Shown piece by piece: positions 1-7,643 of a stretch of DNA of 44,602 nucleotides (its first letter is position 1; every line of letters starts with the position of its first letter). Both the position numbers and the translations under genes were made by a program. The notes beneath the pieces are model-generated. The model did no database searches. It was given only the letters and a program-made list of their open reading frames with translations, and was not told where the DNA came from. This DNA is from Acidimicrobiales bacterium. Its GTDB lineage: Bacteria > Actinomycetota > Acidimicrobiia > Acidimicrobiales > VFJN01. The stretch covers positions 1 through 44,602 of the forward strand of contig DATHJB010000111.1 of NCBI GenBank assembly GCA_035316325.1, given 5' to 3'.

Positions 1-62
1 CCCCACCGACCACCGAGCCCCCGACCACGACCAGCGAACCCCCGCCCCCACCCGCCGGCTGA
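1..62 (+). CDS. C-terminal end of a Pro/Thr-rich protein (partial)
   Basis: The window opens inside a reading frame whose last residues are PPTTEPPTTTSEPPPPPAG, ending at a TGA (60-62). Such Pro/Thr/Glu-rich tails are typical of the C-terminal or linker parts of secreted, cell-wall or membrane proteins in actinobacteria. Everything upstream is outside the window, so function cannot be given. A terminator-like hairpin follows 43 bases later, which supports this being the real end of a gene. Confidence 0.45.
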   Translation, partial: PPTTEPPTTTSEPPPPPAG

Positions 63-104
63 TCACCTGCCGCCCCGAAGGTCTGCCCACCTCCCAGGTG
101 AGTG

Positions 105-136
105 ACCGACCGGGCGCGCGCCGGGGCCCGGTCGGT
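105..136. terminator. Hairpin between convergent genes
   Basis: ACCGACCGGG (105-114) pairs perfectly with CCCGGTCGGT (127-136) across a 12-nt GC-rich loop. It lies between the gene end at 62 and the minus-strand lipoprotein gene ending at 172, so it could end transcription in both directions. No clear T-run is present, as is common in GC-rich actinobacteria. Confidence 0.5.
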
Positions 137-171
137 GACCGGGCCCCTGGGCGTCGCTCGGTGTGTCGTCG

Positions 172-834
172 CTACACGGTGGGTGCGGCGACCTCGTTGT
201 AGGGGGTGACGAGGGGGTTCGTGCCGGCGAAGATGCCGTCGGGGTTCGGGTACCAGGCCCAGACGTGCAGGGTGACCAGGTCGGGGTGCCAGAAGGTGAA
301 CGCGGCGTCCGTGTCCGGGCTCTGCTCGGCGCAGGCCGCCTCGTCGTCCTCGGGGACGAACGTGCCGTCGACGTAGTGGCAGGCGGCGGGGAACTCGCCG
401 TACTCGGCGCCCGGCAGCGGCGGGTCGTCGGGCTCCTCGGGGAACACCCACTCGACGGCTCCGAGCTGCCAGCCCTCCTCGGTGGGCACGTAGACCAGGA
501 TCGCCGGTGTCGCCGGGTCGAAGCCGGTGACCTCGGCGTTCAGGTAGTGGAAGCCCATGTCCGCCATCATCGGGGTGATCACCGCGTAGCCGTCCGCCTT
601 CGCGGCCTCGATGTCGGTGAGGTACTTCACCGTGACCCGCCGCATCTCGGCGACCGGGTCGGCCAGCAGCGAGGGGTCGGGTGACGTCTCGTGCTCCGCG
701 GGGTCGGCGGCGGCGGCTTCGGTTTCGGTCTCGTCGGGCGGTGGGGTGGCCTCGTCGTCGTCGTCACCGCAGGCGACCGCGGTGAGGGACAGGGCGAGGA
801 CGGCGCAGGCCGTGCGGGTCGTGCGGCCGAGCAT
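172..834 (-). CDS. Predicted lipoprotein, function unknown
   Basis: A 220-aa protein starting at ATG 834. Its first 22 residues form a lipoprotein signal (basic MLGRTTR, hydrophobic core, then AVAC with the lipidated Cys at 22), followed by an acidic, Pro/Glu/Ala-rich linker to about residue 65. The remaining domain is rich in aromatic residues and ends with a Trp/His-rich segment (TFWHPDLVTLHVWAWYPNP), so it probably sits on the outer face of the membrane. I do not recognise the domain. The ATG overlaps the stop of the upstream DUF4242 gene (TGATG), so the two are translationally coupled and probably work together. Starts further upstream are rejected because they would run through the DUF4242 gene and bury the signal peptide. 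Confidence 0.8.
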   Translation of the reverse strand: MLGRTTRTACAVLALSLTAVACGDDDDEATPPPDETETEAAAADPAEHETSPDPSLLADPVAEMRRVTVKYLTDIEAAKADGYAVITPMMADMGFHYLNAEVTGFDPATPAILVYVPTEEGWQLGAVEWVFPEEPDDPPLPGAEYGEFPAACHYVDGTFVPEDDEAACAEQSPDTDAAFTFWHPDLVTLHVWAWYPNPDGIFAGTNPLVTPYNEVAAPTV

Positions 835-1115
835 CACGCCGTACCGCCGTAGAAGTAGGGGTCCAGCACGCGGACCTCGGTGATCTGCTCGACCGGCAGT
901 TCGTTGCTCGCCGCGGCCCGCCGGATCGACTCGGGGTCGGGCCCGTCGTAGATGCAGAAGGTGGTCGAGTTGTCGGGGGTCACGTAGGAGTGCACCCACG
1001 TCACGCCCTCGACGAGGTTCCGGTCGACGACCGCGTCGCAGACCTTCGCACCGCTGGCGTCGAGGGGGATGTGCAGGCCGTCACGGAAACGGCGCTCCAC
1101 CAGGTAACGAGGCAT
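834..1115 (-). CDS. DUF4242 family (SCO4226-like) protein
   Basis: A 93-aa protein beginning MPRYLVERRF. It matches the DUF4242 family of small ferredoxin-fold proteins, of which the Streptomyces SCO4226 member binds nickel: the segments MPRYLVERRF, GVTWVHSYVTPDNSTTFCIY and the Pro/Glu-rich middle fit. The start at 1115 is chosen because GAGGAG lies 6 nt upstream; an ATG 21 bases earlier lacks this site. It is the first gene of a two-gene unit with the downstream lipoprotein (one-base overlap). Metal binding here is inference from the family only. Confidence 0.8.
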   Translation of the reverse strand: MPRYLVERRFRDGLHIPLDASGAKVCDAVVDRNLVEGVTWVHSYVTPDNSTTFCIYDGPDPESIRRAAASNELPVEQITEVRVLDPYFYGGTA

Positions 1116-1226
1116 CTGTTGCTCCTCGGGGGACACGCACCGGTCTTTCCGGTGGCAGCCCGCATTGTCCGGAGCGGGGCGCCCGGGGGCATCGGGAGCC
1201 GGTACCCATATGTGGGGCGGGGGTCC

Positions 1227-3836
1227 CTAGGCCGGAGGGTCGTCGGCGGCGGGGTCGACCAGGCGGGCGGCCTCGCGCCGGGTCCCCACGCCCAGCTTCG
1301 TGAGGATGCTCGACACGTGGTGGTCGACGGTCTTCGCCGAGATGAACAGGCGGGCAGCGATCTCGGCGTTGGTCAGCTGCCGGGCCAGCAGGCCGGCCAC
1401 GTCGACCTCCCGCGGCGTGAGGCCGAAGGGGTTGGCCCGGGTCGCGGCGTTCGGGCCGCGCACCGCCCGCCCACCGAGGGCCCGCAGCCGTGCCGCGGTG
1501 TACCCGGCGGCCGGGCGGGCGCCCAGCCGGGTGAGCTCGGCGTGCGCTGCCTCCACGGCGTCGACGTCGTCGCTGTCGGCGCCGGCCAGCGCCGCCTCGT
1601 AGGGACAGCCCAACGCCGACCAGGCCGCCGCGGCACCGGCAGCGTCGCCCCGGCGGTGGAGGGCGAACGGCGTCGTCGCCTCGGCACCCGGGACGGGGTC
1701 GGGGTCGGGGATCGCCTGGCCGGCCCGCCACAGCCAGAACGACAGCTCGTCGACCGCCCACGGGTAGGCCAGGCCCGTCGCCAGCCGGTGGGCCTCCTCG
1801 ACTACCGTCACCTCGTCGCCCAGGGCGTGCCCGTCGAGCCAGGCGGCTTCGGCGCGGGCCGCCGCCGCGGGCCAGAGGCGCTGGAGGTGCCCGTTGGCCC
1901 GGGCCAGGGCCAACGCTTCGTCGAGGGCGGGCCAGGCACCGGGGTCGCCACGCCGGGCGCGCAGCTTGCCGAGCACGGTCAGCGCCGTCAACCGGGTGAC
2001 GCCCGTGGTGCTCGGCTTGGCGACCAGCTCGCCGGCCAGTGCCGCCGCCTCGTCCCAGTGGCCCTGCTCCAGCTCGCAGCGGGCCAGCCACGCCTGGCAG
2101 TAGCGCATCTGGGCCAGCAGGTCCCGGTCGTCGCAGAAGGCGATCGCCTCCCGCAGCGCCGGCACCGCCAGGTCGTAGCGGCGGACCTCTCCGGCACCCG
2201 AGCCGATCTGCAGCAGGCCCAGGCCGACGCGGTGATCCCAGCCCTCGGCCCGGGCGATGGCCATGCCGCGGAGGATCCGGAGGTGCCCCGCTTCGTCGCC
2301 CGCCATCAGCACGCCGACGCCGCTCTGGATCAGCACGAAGCACAGGTGGTCACGCCGGCCGAGGCGCTCGCACAGCTCGATCGACCGCTGCGCCCAGCGC
2401 TCGGCCTCGTCGAGCTTGCGGGCCAGCATGTGCTGCGCACAGCGCCCGGCGTACGCGACCGCCAGCTCCGGTGACGGGCCGAGTCCTTCGAGGAGGTCGA
2501 TCGCGGCCCCGATCGCCTCGGCGGCCTCCCGCTGGTCACCCAGTTCGGCGCGGGGGCCGGCCGACGCGACCAGCAGCTCCCCCTCGCGGGCCGGGTCGCC
2601 CAGCTCCCGGTAGCCCTCCACGGCTCGGGCGTAGGCGTCGACCGCGTCGTCGGGTCGTCCGACGAGGTAGAGCTCGGCTGCCTGCCGGGCCCAGAGGTCG
2701 GCACGCTGCTCGAGGGTGACGCGCTCCGCGTGACGCAGCGCCTGTGCCAGGTGGGTCACTGCCTCCCGGTGTGCCCCCAGCGCGGCGGCGTGGTCCGCTG
2801 CCGCCGGGGCGTGGACCAGGACGGCGTCGACGTCGCCGGCCTCGGCGGCGTGGAACGCCAGGCGTGCGTCGGGCACCCCGCCCCGCTTCCGGAGCGCCTG
2901 CAGCGCCGCCCGGTGCAGCGCCCGGCGGCGGGCCGGGGCGACGGTGTCCTCGATCGCCAGGCGGGCGAGCTCGTGCCGGAACGTCACGACGCCGGCACCG
3001 GCGGTCAGCACGCCGGCCTCGACACAGGCGTCGAGCGCCTCACCGGCCTCGTCGACCAGCGCGTCGAGCAGTTCGAGGTCGACGCCACCCGGCACCACCG
3101 CCACGCCGTCGAGCACCTGCCGGGCGCCGGGCGTCAGGCGGGCGGCGCGTGCCAGCACCGCATCCCGCACGGTCGCCGGGACCGTGGTTGCGCCGGCCGC
3201 CAGGCACTCGGTCACGTAGAACGGGTTGCCGGCGGTCACCGCGTACAGCTCGGCGGGGTCGGCCGCGTGGTCGCCGGCCAGCACGGTCACGGCCTCCAGC
3301 GACAGCGGGCGCACCGGCACCCGGCAGCCGATCTGGCCGCCGACGTCGCCGAGCAGCACGCGGAGGGGGTGGCCGGCGTCGAGCTCGTCGTCGCGGTAGG
3401 TCAGCACCACCAGCGCCCGGGTCTGCCCGATCCGCCGGCCCAGCAGGGTCAGGACGTCGAGCGTGGCCTCGTCGGCCCAGTGGGCATCCTCGACGACCAC
3501 CAGCTGCGGGCGGGGGAGCGTGCGCAGGTGGTCGAGGAGCGCGGTGAAGACCCGGTCGCGGCCGGCGTCGTCGTCCAGGGCGGCGGCGACCGGTCCCCCG
3601 ACGCCGGCGGCGATGTCGGCGATAGGGCCCAGGGGCCGTGGCGTGCGGAGGCTGTCGCAGGCCCCCCACAGCACGTCGCCGGCCGGTACGTGCTCGGCGG
3701 CCAGGCAGCGCACCAACGACGTCTTCCCGGCGCCGGCCTCGCCCACCACGACCGCCAACGTGCCCCGCCCCCCGTCCCGCACCCGCGCGAACGCCGCCAC
3801 CAGCGCCTCGAGGTGGTCCTCCCGCTCCAGCAGCAC
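1227..3836 (-). CDS. Large AAA ATPase LuxR-family regulator (LAL type)
   Basis: An 869-aa transcription regulator. The N-terminus holds an AAA/NB-ARC-like ATPase with Walker A GEAGAGKTS (residues 32-40) and Walker B LVVVEDAHW (near 110). The middle 400 residues are Ala/Leu/Arg-rich helical repeats of TPR type. A LuxR helix-turn-helix starts at residue 806 (LTPREVDVAGLLARQLTN, then ISAKTVDHHVSSILTKLG). LAL proteins are ATP-dependent activators, often sensing a ligand through the repeat domain; the ligand is unknown here. It begins at GTG 3836, 16 bases after the TetR stop, so the two are probably co-transcribed. TACGGT lies 6 nt before the GTG, which may also allow a leaderless transcript. Confidence 0.9.
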   Translation of the reverse strand: MLLEREDHLEALVAAFARVRDGGRGTLAVVVGEAGAGKTSLVRCLAAEHVPAGDVLWGACDSLRTPRPLGPIADIAAGVGGPVAAALDDDAGRDRVFTALLDHLRTLPRPQLVVVEDAHWADEATLDVLTLLGRRIGQTRALVVLTYRDDELDAGHPLRVLLGDVGGQIGCRVPVRPLSLEAVTVLAGDHAADPAELYAVTAGNPFYVTECLAAGATTVPATVRDAVLARAARLTPGARQVLDGVAVVPGGVDLELLDALVDEAGEALDACVEAGVLTAGAGVVTFRHELARLAIEDTVAPARRRALHRAALQALRKRGGVPDARLAFHAAEAGDVDAVLVHAPAAADHAAALGAHREAVTHLAQALRHAERVTLEQRADLWARQAAELYLVGRPDDAVDAYARAVEGYRELGDPAREGELLVASAGPRAELGDQREAAEAIGAAIDLLEGLGPSPELAVAYAGRCAQHMLARKLDEAERWAQRSIELCERLGRRDHLCFVLIQSGVGVLMAGDEAGHLRILRGMAIARAEGWDHRVGLGLLQIGSGAGEVRRYDLAVPALREAIAFCDDRDLLAQMRYCQAWLARCELEQGHWDEAAALAGELVAKPSTTGVTRLTALTVLGKLRARRGDPGAWPALDEALALARANGHLQRLWPAAAARAEAAWLDGHALGDEVTVVEEAHRLATGLAYPWAVDELSFWLWRAGQAIPDPDPVPGAEATTPFALHRRGDAAGAAAAWSALGCPYEAALAGADSDDVDAVEAAHAELTRLGARPAAGYTAARLRALGGRAVRGPNAATRANPFGLTPREVDVAGLLARQLTNAEIAARLFISAKTVDHHVSSILTKLGVGTRREAARLVDPAADDPPA

Positions 3837-3852
3837 CCGGCGACCGTACCCG

Positions 3853-4482
3853 TCAGTCCGTGGAGCGGAGCTTGGAGCGCCAGGAGGTCGGCGGGGTCGG
3901 GGGGAGGTCGCCGTTGGTGAGCGCGGTGGCGAGGCCGTCGAGGAGGGCGCGGCGGAGCCAGGGGGTCACGGGTTCGAGGACGGGGTCGCCGAGGTAGGTC
4001 AGGCCGAGCAGGATCGGCCGTGAGGTGACGACGAAGGCGGCGTGCTCGGTGAGGTCCGGCAGCCAGCGGCGCACGCGGGCTATGAGCGCCTCGAACGTGG
4101 CGACGGTCGTCGGTTCGTAGGGGCCGCTGAACACGTACTCGCGCAGGCCGGGGTGGCGGGCGGCGAGGTCGACGGCCCGTTGCGCGACCACGTCGACGTA
4201 GTCGGTCCAGGTGTCGGCGTCGGCGTCGATGTCGAGGCGGTCGAAGACCGCGGCCGCGGCCTTGGCGTAGAGGTCATCACGCCCCGGCACGTAGTTGTAG
4301 ATCGTGGATTCGCCCACCCCGACGTGGGCCGCGACGTCGGCCAGCGTGAAGGTGTCGAGGCCGACGGCGACGGCGGCGTCGAGCAGCGAGGCCATCGACG
4401 TGCGGGCGGGGCGGCCGGGCCGGCGTGGTGGCCGACGACCGGCCGTCGGGTCGACCGTGGTGGTCCTGTCCTGGGCGGGCAT
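3853..4482 (-). CDS. TetR/AcrR family transcriptional regulator
   Basis: A 209-aa regulator. After a basic Pro/Arg-rich N-terminal tail, residues about 30-80 form the TetR helix-turn-helix (LADVAAHVGVGESTIYNYVPGRDDLYAKAAAA broken into helices). The C-terminal ligand domain is diverged and has no recognisable ligand signature. TACGGT lies 6 nt before ATG 4482, fitting a leaderless promoter of the kind seen repeatedly in this window. It lies just upstream of the LuxR-type regulator and just downstream of the siderophore reductase gene, all on the same strand. It might control the iron genes or the LuxR gene; the sequence does not decide. Confidence 0.87.
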   Translation of the reverse strand: MPAQDRTTTVDPTAGRRPPRRPGRPARTSMASLLDAAVAVGLDTFTLADVAAHVGVGESTIYNYVPGRDDLYAKAAAAVFDRLDIDADADTWTDYVDVVAQRAVDLAARHPGLREYVFSGPYEPTTVATFEALIARVRRWLPDLTEHAAFVVTSRPILLGLTYLGDPVLEPVTPWLRRALLDGLATALTNGDLPPTPPTSWRSKLRSTD

Positions 4483-4524
4483 GGTCGCACCGTAGGAGAG
4501 CGCGCCTCTGGGCCGCCGGACCGG

Positions 4525-5679
4525 TCAGCCGTCCTCGTCGAGGTCGGCGGTCGGGTCGGTGGCGCCACCGGAGCGGCGCCAGTAGGTGATGAGGGCGACC
4601 GCCTCCCGGGGGAGGCCCTGGTGGTGGCGGAGGTGGCGGCGGACGGCGGCGAACGTGCGGCTCTCCCCGCCGCCCCACACGTAGGTGGTGGGGGTCGGAG
4701 CGGGTCGGGCGGTGACGGCGTCGAGCAGGAGCGTCGTCGTGCCGGCGGGGGCGCCGTCGCGGTGGCACCAGGTGACGGTGACCGACGGCCGTTCGGGGAG
4801 CTCCTGGCGGGAGGCGGCGTCGGCGACCTCGGCCACCACGTCGACCTGGATCCCGGGCGGGAGCCAGTCGAGGATCGCGGCGACGGCCGGGAGGCCGCTC
4901 TCGTCGGCGAGGAGCAGGTAGCGGTCGGTGCCCGCCGGCGGGTCGAACGAGGTGCGCGGGCCCCAGAGGGCGACGGGGTCGCCGACGGTGGCCTTCGCCG
5001 CCCACGACGAGGCCGGCCCGTCGCCGCTGCCGTCCCCGTTCCCGTCCTCGTGGCCGTGGAGGACGAACAGCATCTCGACCTGGCGGGCCTCGGGGTACCA
5101 GCGTCGGACCGTGTAGTAGGCGCCCACGGGCCGCTCGTCGGCGGGCATGTGGTTGTAGGCGCCCCAGGTGAACGACTGGTCGATGGTCAGCTCGGTGCGG
5201 CCCGGCGGGGGCAGCAGGACGTAGAGGAACGCGTCGGGACCGGGCAGCTGCAGCCCGGCCAGGTCGTCGCCACCGAAGGTGATGCCGCGCAGGTGAGGGT
5301 GCACGTCCTCGACGGCGACCACCTCGGTCAGCAGCGTGCGGTAGGTGCTCAGCTCCGCCACCTGGCGCTCGGCGCTGGTGAGCCCCTCCTCGCCCGAGGC
5401 CTCCCGGGCTTTCCCGACCAGCCCGAACAGGGCCACGGTGAGCTCCGACAGCTCGGTGACCGCCGCGTCGAAGGGCAGCTCCACCTCGACGTCGCCCGCC
5501 GCGTCGGTCACCGCCAGGCGCACACCGGCCGGGCTGAGCGCGGTGACCCGGGCCGCGGTGGCGGACGGGCGCTCGCCCAGCACCTGGGCCACGAAGAGCG
5601 TCGCATCCTCGAAGTCGGTGTTCATGCTCTGGATGATCTCGGGGGCGGCTTCGGCGATGTCTGCTTCGATCGACGACAT
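4525..5679 (-). CDS. DUF2470 / siderophore-interacting FAD reductase fusion
   Basis: A 384-aa protein. Residues about 15-95 resemble DUF2470, the domain at the C-terminus of HugZ-like haem proteins, including IIQSMNTDFEDA and a beta-rich half. Residues about 110-384 form a siderophore-interacting protein (SIP): FAD-binding barrel (YYTVRRW, the usual R-x-Y-S/T-like flavin motif region), then an NAD(P)H domain ending in TYWRRSGG, typical of SIPs. SIPs reduce ferric siderophores in the cytoplasm to release iron. The start at 5679 has GGAGG 8 nt upstream. It follows the iron-siderophore binding lipoprotein by 14 bases, so they form an iron-uptake operon. The canonical H-M-N-x-D-H of DUF2470 is S-M-N-T-D-F here, so haem binding by that motif is doubtful. 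Confidence 0.87.
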   Translation of the reverse strand: MSSIEADIAEAAPEIIQSMNTDFEDATLFVAQVLGERPSATAARVTALSPAGVRLAVTDAAGDVEVELPFDAAVTELSELTVALFGLVGKAREASGEEGLTSAERQVAELSTYRTLLTEVVAVEDVHPHLRGITFGGDDLAGLQLPGPDAFLYVLLPPPGRTELTIDQSFTWGAYNHMPADERPVGAYYTVRRWYPEARQVEMLFVLHGHEDGNGDGSGDGPASSWAAKATVGDPVALWGPRTSFDPPAGTDRYLLLADESGLPAVAAILDWLPPGIQVDVVAEVADAASRQELPERPSVTVTWCHRDGAPAGTTTLLLDAVTARPAPTPTTYVWGGGESRTFAAVRRHLRHHQGLPREAVALITYWRRSGGATDPTADLDEDG

Positions 5680-5693
5680 GCGGGGACCTCCGG

Positions 5694-6668
5694 TCAGGTG
5701 GCGGCCGCCTCGAGCGCGGGGTGGATGCGTTCGAGGGAGTAGGGGATCGACAGCGGGGTGGGCGTGTTGAGCCCGACGACGGCGGCGAGGTCGAGGAGGG
5801 ACACGGCGCCGTCCCGCACGGCCGGGAGGTTGCCGTAGCCGGCGATGTCGGCGGGGTCGGCGCCGTTGGTGAGGAGGACGAGCAGGTCGGCGTCGAGCTC
5901 GTCGATCCGCTCGAGGCTGAGGTCGACCCGGCCGACGGCGCCTTCGGCGAGGGCGAGGATGTCGGGATCGATCTGCAGCCCGAGTTGGGCGAAGACGGTG
6001 GCGGCGCCGTCGTTCGGGTCGGCGACGACGGTGATGACGTCGCCGGGGGTGTAGTTGGCCAGGACGTAGGTCTTGCCGTCGAGGCCGGGGAGCTCGGCGG
6101 CGAGGTCGGCGCTGCGCTGGTCGGCCTCGACGACCAGGGCCTCGGCCTCGTCGGGGATGCCGAGCACGTCGCCGGCGGTGCGGGCGATGTCCTGCCAGGT
6201 GTCGACCTCCCCGTCGCCGAGGAGGGGGATGGTGGGGGCGATCTCGCTCAGGCGCTCGTAGTCGGACTCCTGGGTGACGGCCCAGGTGACGACGATGAGG
6301 TCGGGCTGGGCGGCGGCCACCGCCTCGTAGGGGATGGTGTCGGTGACCGGGATGTCCTCGACGCTCGCCGGCATGTCGGCCTGCCACGGGTAGCGGCCGC
6401 CCTCGACGAGTGGGTCGAGCGCGGCGGCGGCCAGGGGTGCGTCGAGGGCGACCAGCACGTCGGTCCACTGGGTGTCGAGCGACACGATCCGCTCGGGCGG
6501 CCCGTCGACGGTCGTGGTCCCGTAGTGGTGCCCGACGGTGACGGCGTCGGCGTCGGCGATGGGCGCCGAGGCCGCGTCGCCGGTGTCGCCGTCGCTGCTG
6601 ACGTCGCCGTTGCTGCCGCAGGCGACGAGCGACAGGGCCAGGACCAGCCCGGGCACGGCTCGCGTCAT
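5694..6668 (-). CDS. Iron-siderophore ABC transporter substrate-binding lipoprotein
   Basis: A 324-aa FecB/FepB-type periplasmic-binding protein (cluster A-III, helical-backbone fold). The signal peptide ends in a lipobox LVAC with Cys at 17, then an Asp/Ser/Gly linker. The binding-protein hallmark PPERIVSLDTQWTDVLVAL and the second-lobe motifs (YEAVAAAQPDLIVV, LSLERIDELDADLLVLL) are present. It would capture ferric siderophores outside the membrane. Start ATG 6668 is preceded by GAGGAG. It is the first gene of an operon with the SIP reductase. No ABC permease or ATPase genes are in the window, so these must be supplied from elsewhere. A DtxR/IdeR-like half site lies upstream (6681-6693). Confidence 0.9.
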   Translation of the reverse strand: MTRAVPGLVLALSLVACGSNGDVSSDGDTGDAASAPIADADAVTVGHHYGTTTVDGPPERIVSLDTQWTDVLVALDAPLAAAALDPLVEGGRYPWQADMPASVEDIPVTDTIPYEAVAAAQPDLIVVTWAVTQESDYERLSEIAPTIPLLGDGEVDTWQDIARTAGDVLGIPDEAEALVVEADQRSADLAAELPGLDGKTYVLANYTPGDVITVVADPNDGAATVFAQLGLQIDPDILALAEGAVGRVDLSLERIDELDADLLVLLTNGADPADIAGYGNLPAVRDGAVSLLDLAAVVGLNTPTPLSIPYSLERIHPALEAAAT

Positions 6669-6672
6669 CTTT

Positions 6673-6755
6673 CCCAGCTCCTCAAGGCTTACCATTGGAT
6701 GTTCGGCATGCTTATCATGTTTCCGATCTAGACCCGCAAACATTGAGGAGCTGGG
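6673..6755. promoter_or_regulatory. Divergent promoter region with 13-bp inverted repeat covering both ribosome binding sites
   Basis: CCCAGCTCCTCAA (6673-6685) is the exact reverse complement of TTGAGGAGCTGGG (6743-6755). Each arm carries the GAGGAG ribosome binding site of one of the two divergent genes (binding lipoprotein at 6668, hydrolase at 6759). The minus strand also reads GGTAAGCCTTGAG (6693-6681), which resembles one half of the DtxR/IdeR iron box. The middle is unusually A/T-rich for this genome (GTTCGGCATGCTTATCATG) and probably holds the -10 regions. Confidence 0.5.
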
Positions 6756-6758
6756 CCG

Positions 6759-7571
6759 ATGGTGCACACCCGTGACGGACGCGAGCTGTACGTGGAACGC
6801 CACGGGCAGGGCGCGCCGACCGTCGTGTTCGAGGCCGGGATGGGTTCGTCCCGCAGCGCCTGGGGCGCCGTCGTGCCGCTGGTGGCCGAGCGGACCGAGG
6901 TCGTGACCTACGACCGCAGCGGTCTGGGACGCAGCCCCCGGGATCCCGCGCCGCGGGACCTGGCCCGGCTGGTCGACGATCTGGTCGACGTCCTCGACCG
7001 CCTCGGCGCCGGGCCGTTCGTGTTGGTGGGCCACAGCTGGGGCGGCCCGATCGTGCGGGGCGCCGCCGCCCGGCGACCGGACCGCGTGGCCGGCCTCGTC
7101 CTCGTCGACCAGAGCGACGAGGGCTGCGACCTGATGCTCTCCCGCTCCAACGAGCGCGCCGAACGGTTCGTGCGGCCCGTCGTGCCGGTGCTGGCCCGCC
7201 TCGGGTTGGTCCGCGTGGCGGTGCGGGGCCTGGCCGCCCGACTGCCCGAGCCGGCCGCGAGCGAGATGCGCCGGGAGGACGGCACCGTCGCCGCGACGCG
7301 CGCCCACCAGGCCGAGGTGGCGGGCTCCGTCGCCGACCTGCGGCGCCTCCGGGACGCCCCGGAGACGTTGCCCGACGTGCCCGTGACGCTCATCTCCGGC
7401 GGCCGGTCGGGCCGCCTCGGCGGTGGTCGCCGCCGGGCGCTGATCGACGCCCACCGGGCCCGGGCCGAGGCTCTGCCGCAGGGTCGGCACGTGGTCGCCG
7501 AGCGGTCCGGTCACTACGTGCCCTTCACCGAGCCCGACGTGGTGGCCGCCGAGGTGCTGCGCATCGTCTGA
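6759..7571 (+). CDS. Alpha/beta hydrolase
   Basis: A 270-aa single-domain hydrolase. The nucleophile elbow is GHSWGG (about residue 91, Ser nucleophile); HGQG near residue 17 is the oxyanion-hole region; the acid is probably in DVPVTLISGG; the catalytic His is in RSGHYVPF near residue 250. The substrate cannot be told. It is transcribed divergently from the iron-siderophore operon; some esterases of this fold hydrolyse imported siderophores, but nothing in the sequence proves this. GAGGAG lies 8 nt before ATG 6759. It converges on the MFS gene, with a strong hairpin between them. Confidence 0.88.
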   Translation: MVHTRDGRELYVERHGQGAPTVVFEAGMGSSRSAWGAVVPLVAERTEVVTYDRSGLGRSPRDPAPRDLARLVDDLVDVLDRLGAGPFVLVGHSWGGPIVRGAAARRPDRVAGLVLVDQSDEGCDLMLSRSNERAERFVRPVVPVLARLGLVRVAVRGLAARLPEPAASEMRREDGTVAATRAHQAEVAGSVADLRRLRDAPETLPDVPVTLISGGRSGRLGGGRRRALIDAHRARAEALPQGRHVVAERSGHYVPFTEPDVVAAEVLRIV

Positions 7572-7574
7572 CGG

Positions 7575-7625
7575 CGAAATGTGCACGGAAGCGCTCGATT
7601 TCCGTGCGTTTCCGTGCACATTTCG
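7575..7625. terminator. Bidirectional terminator with perfect 16-bp stem
   Basis: CGAAATGTGCACGGAA (7575-7590) pairs exactly with TTCCGTGCACATTTCG (7610-7625). The A/T-rich stem ends give a T-run in both directions. It sits between the converging hydrolase (ends 7571) and MFS gene (ends 7644). A second copy of TTTCCGTGC in the loop could form a competing shorter stem. Confidence 0.8.
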
Positions 7626-7643
7626 GTCGGGTGAGGTGAGGGG

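Noticed and set aside
990-2474. Long open frame on the plus strand (494 codons) antisense to the LuxR-type regulator
   Set aside because: High GC leaves few stops in shadow frames; the product is low-complexity Gly/Arg/Pro-rich with no domain, while the opposite strand has clear ATPase and LuxR motifs.
2730-3920. Plus-strand frame of 396 codons
   Set aside because: Shadow of the Walker A-containing N-terminus of the LuxR-type regulator; no recognisable protein.
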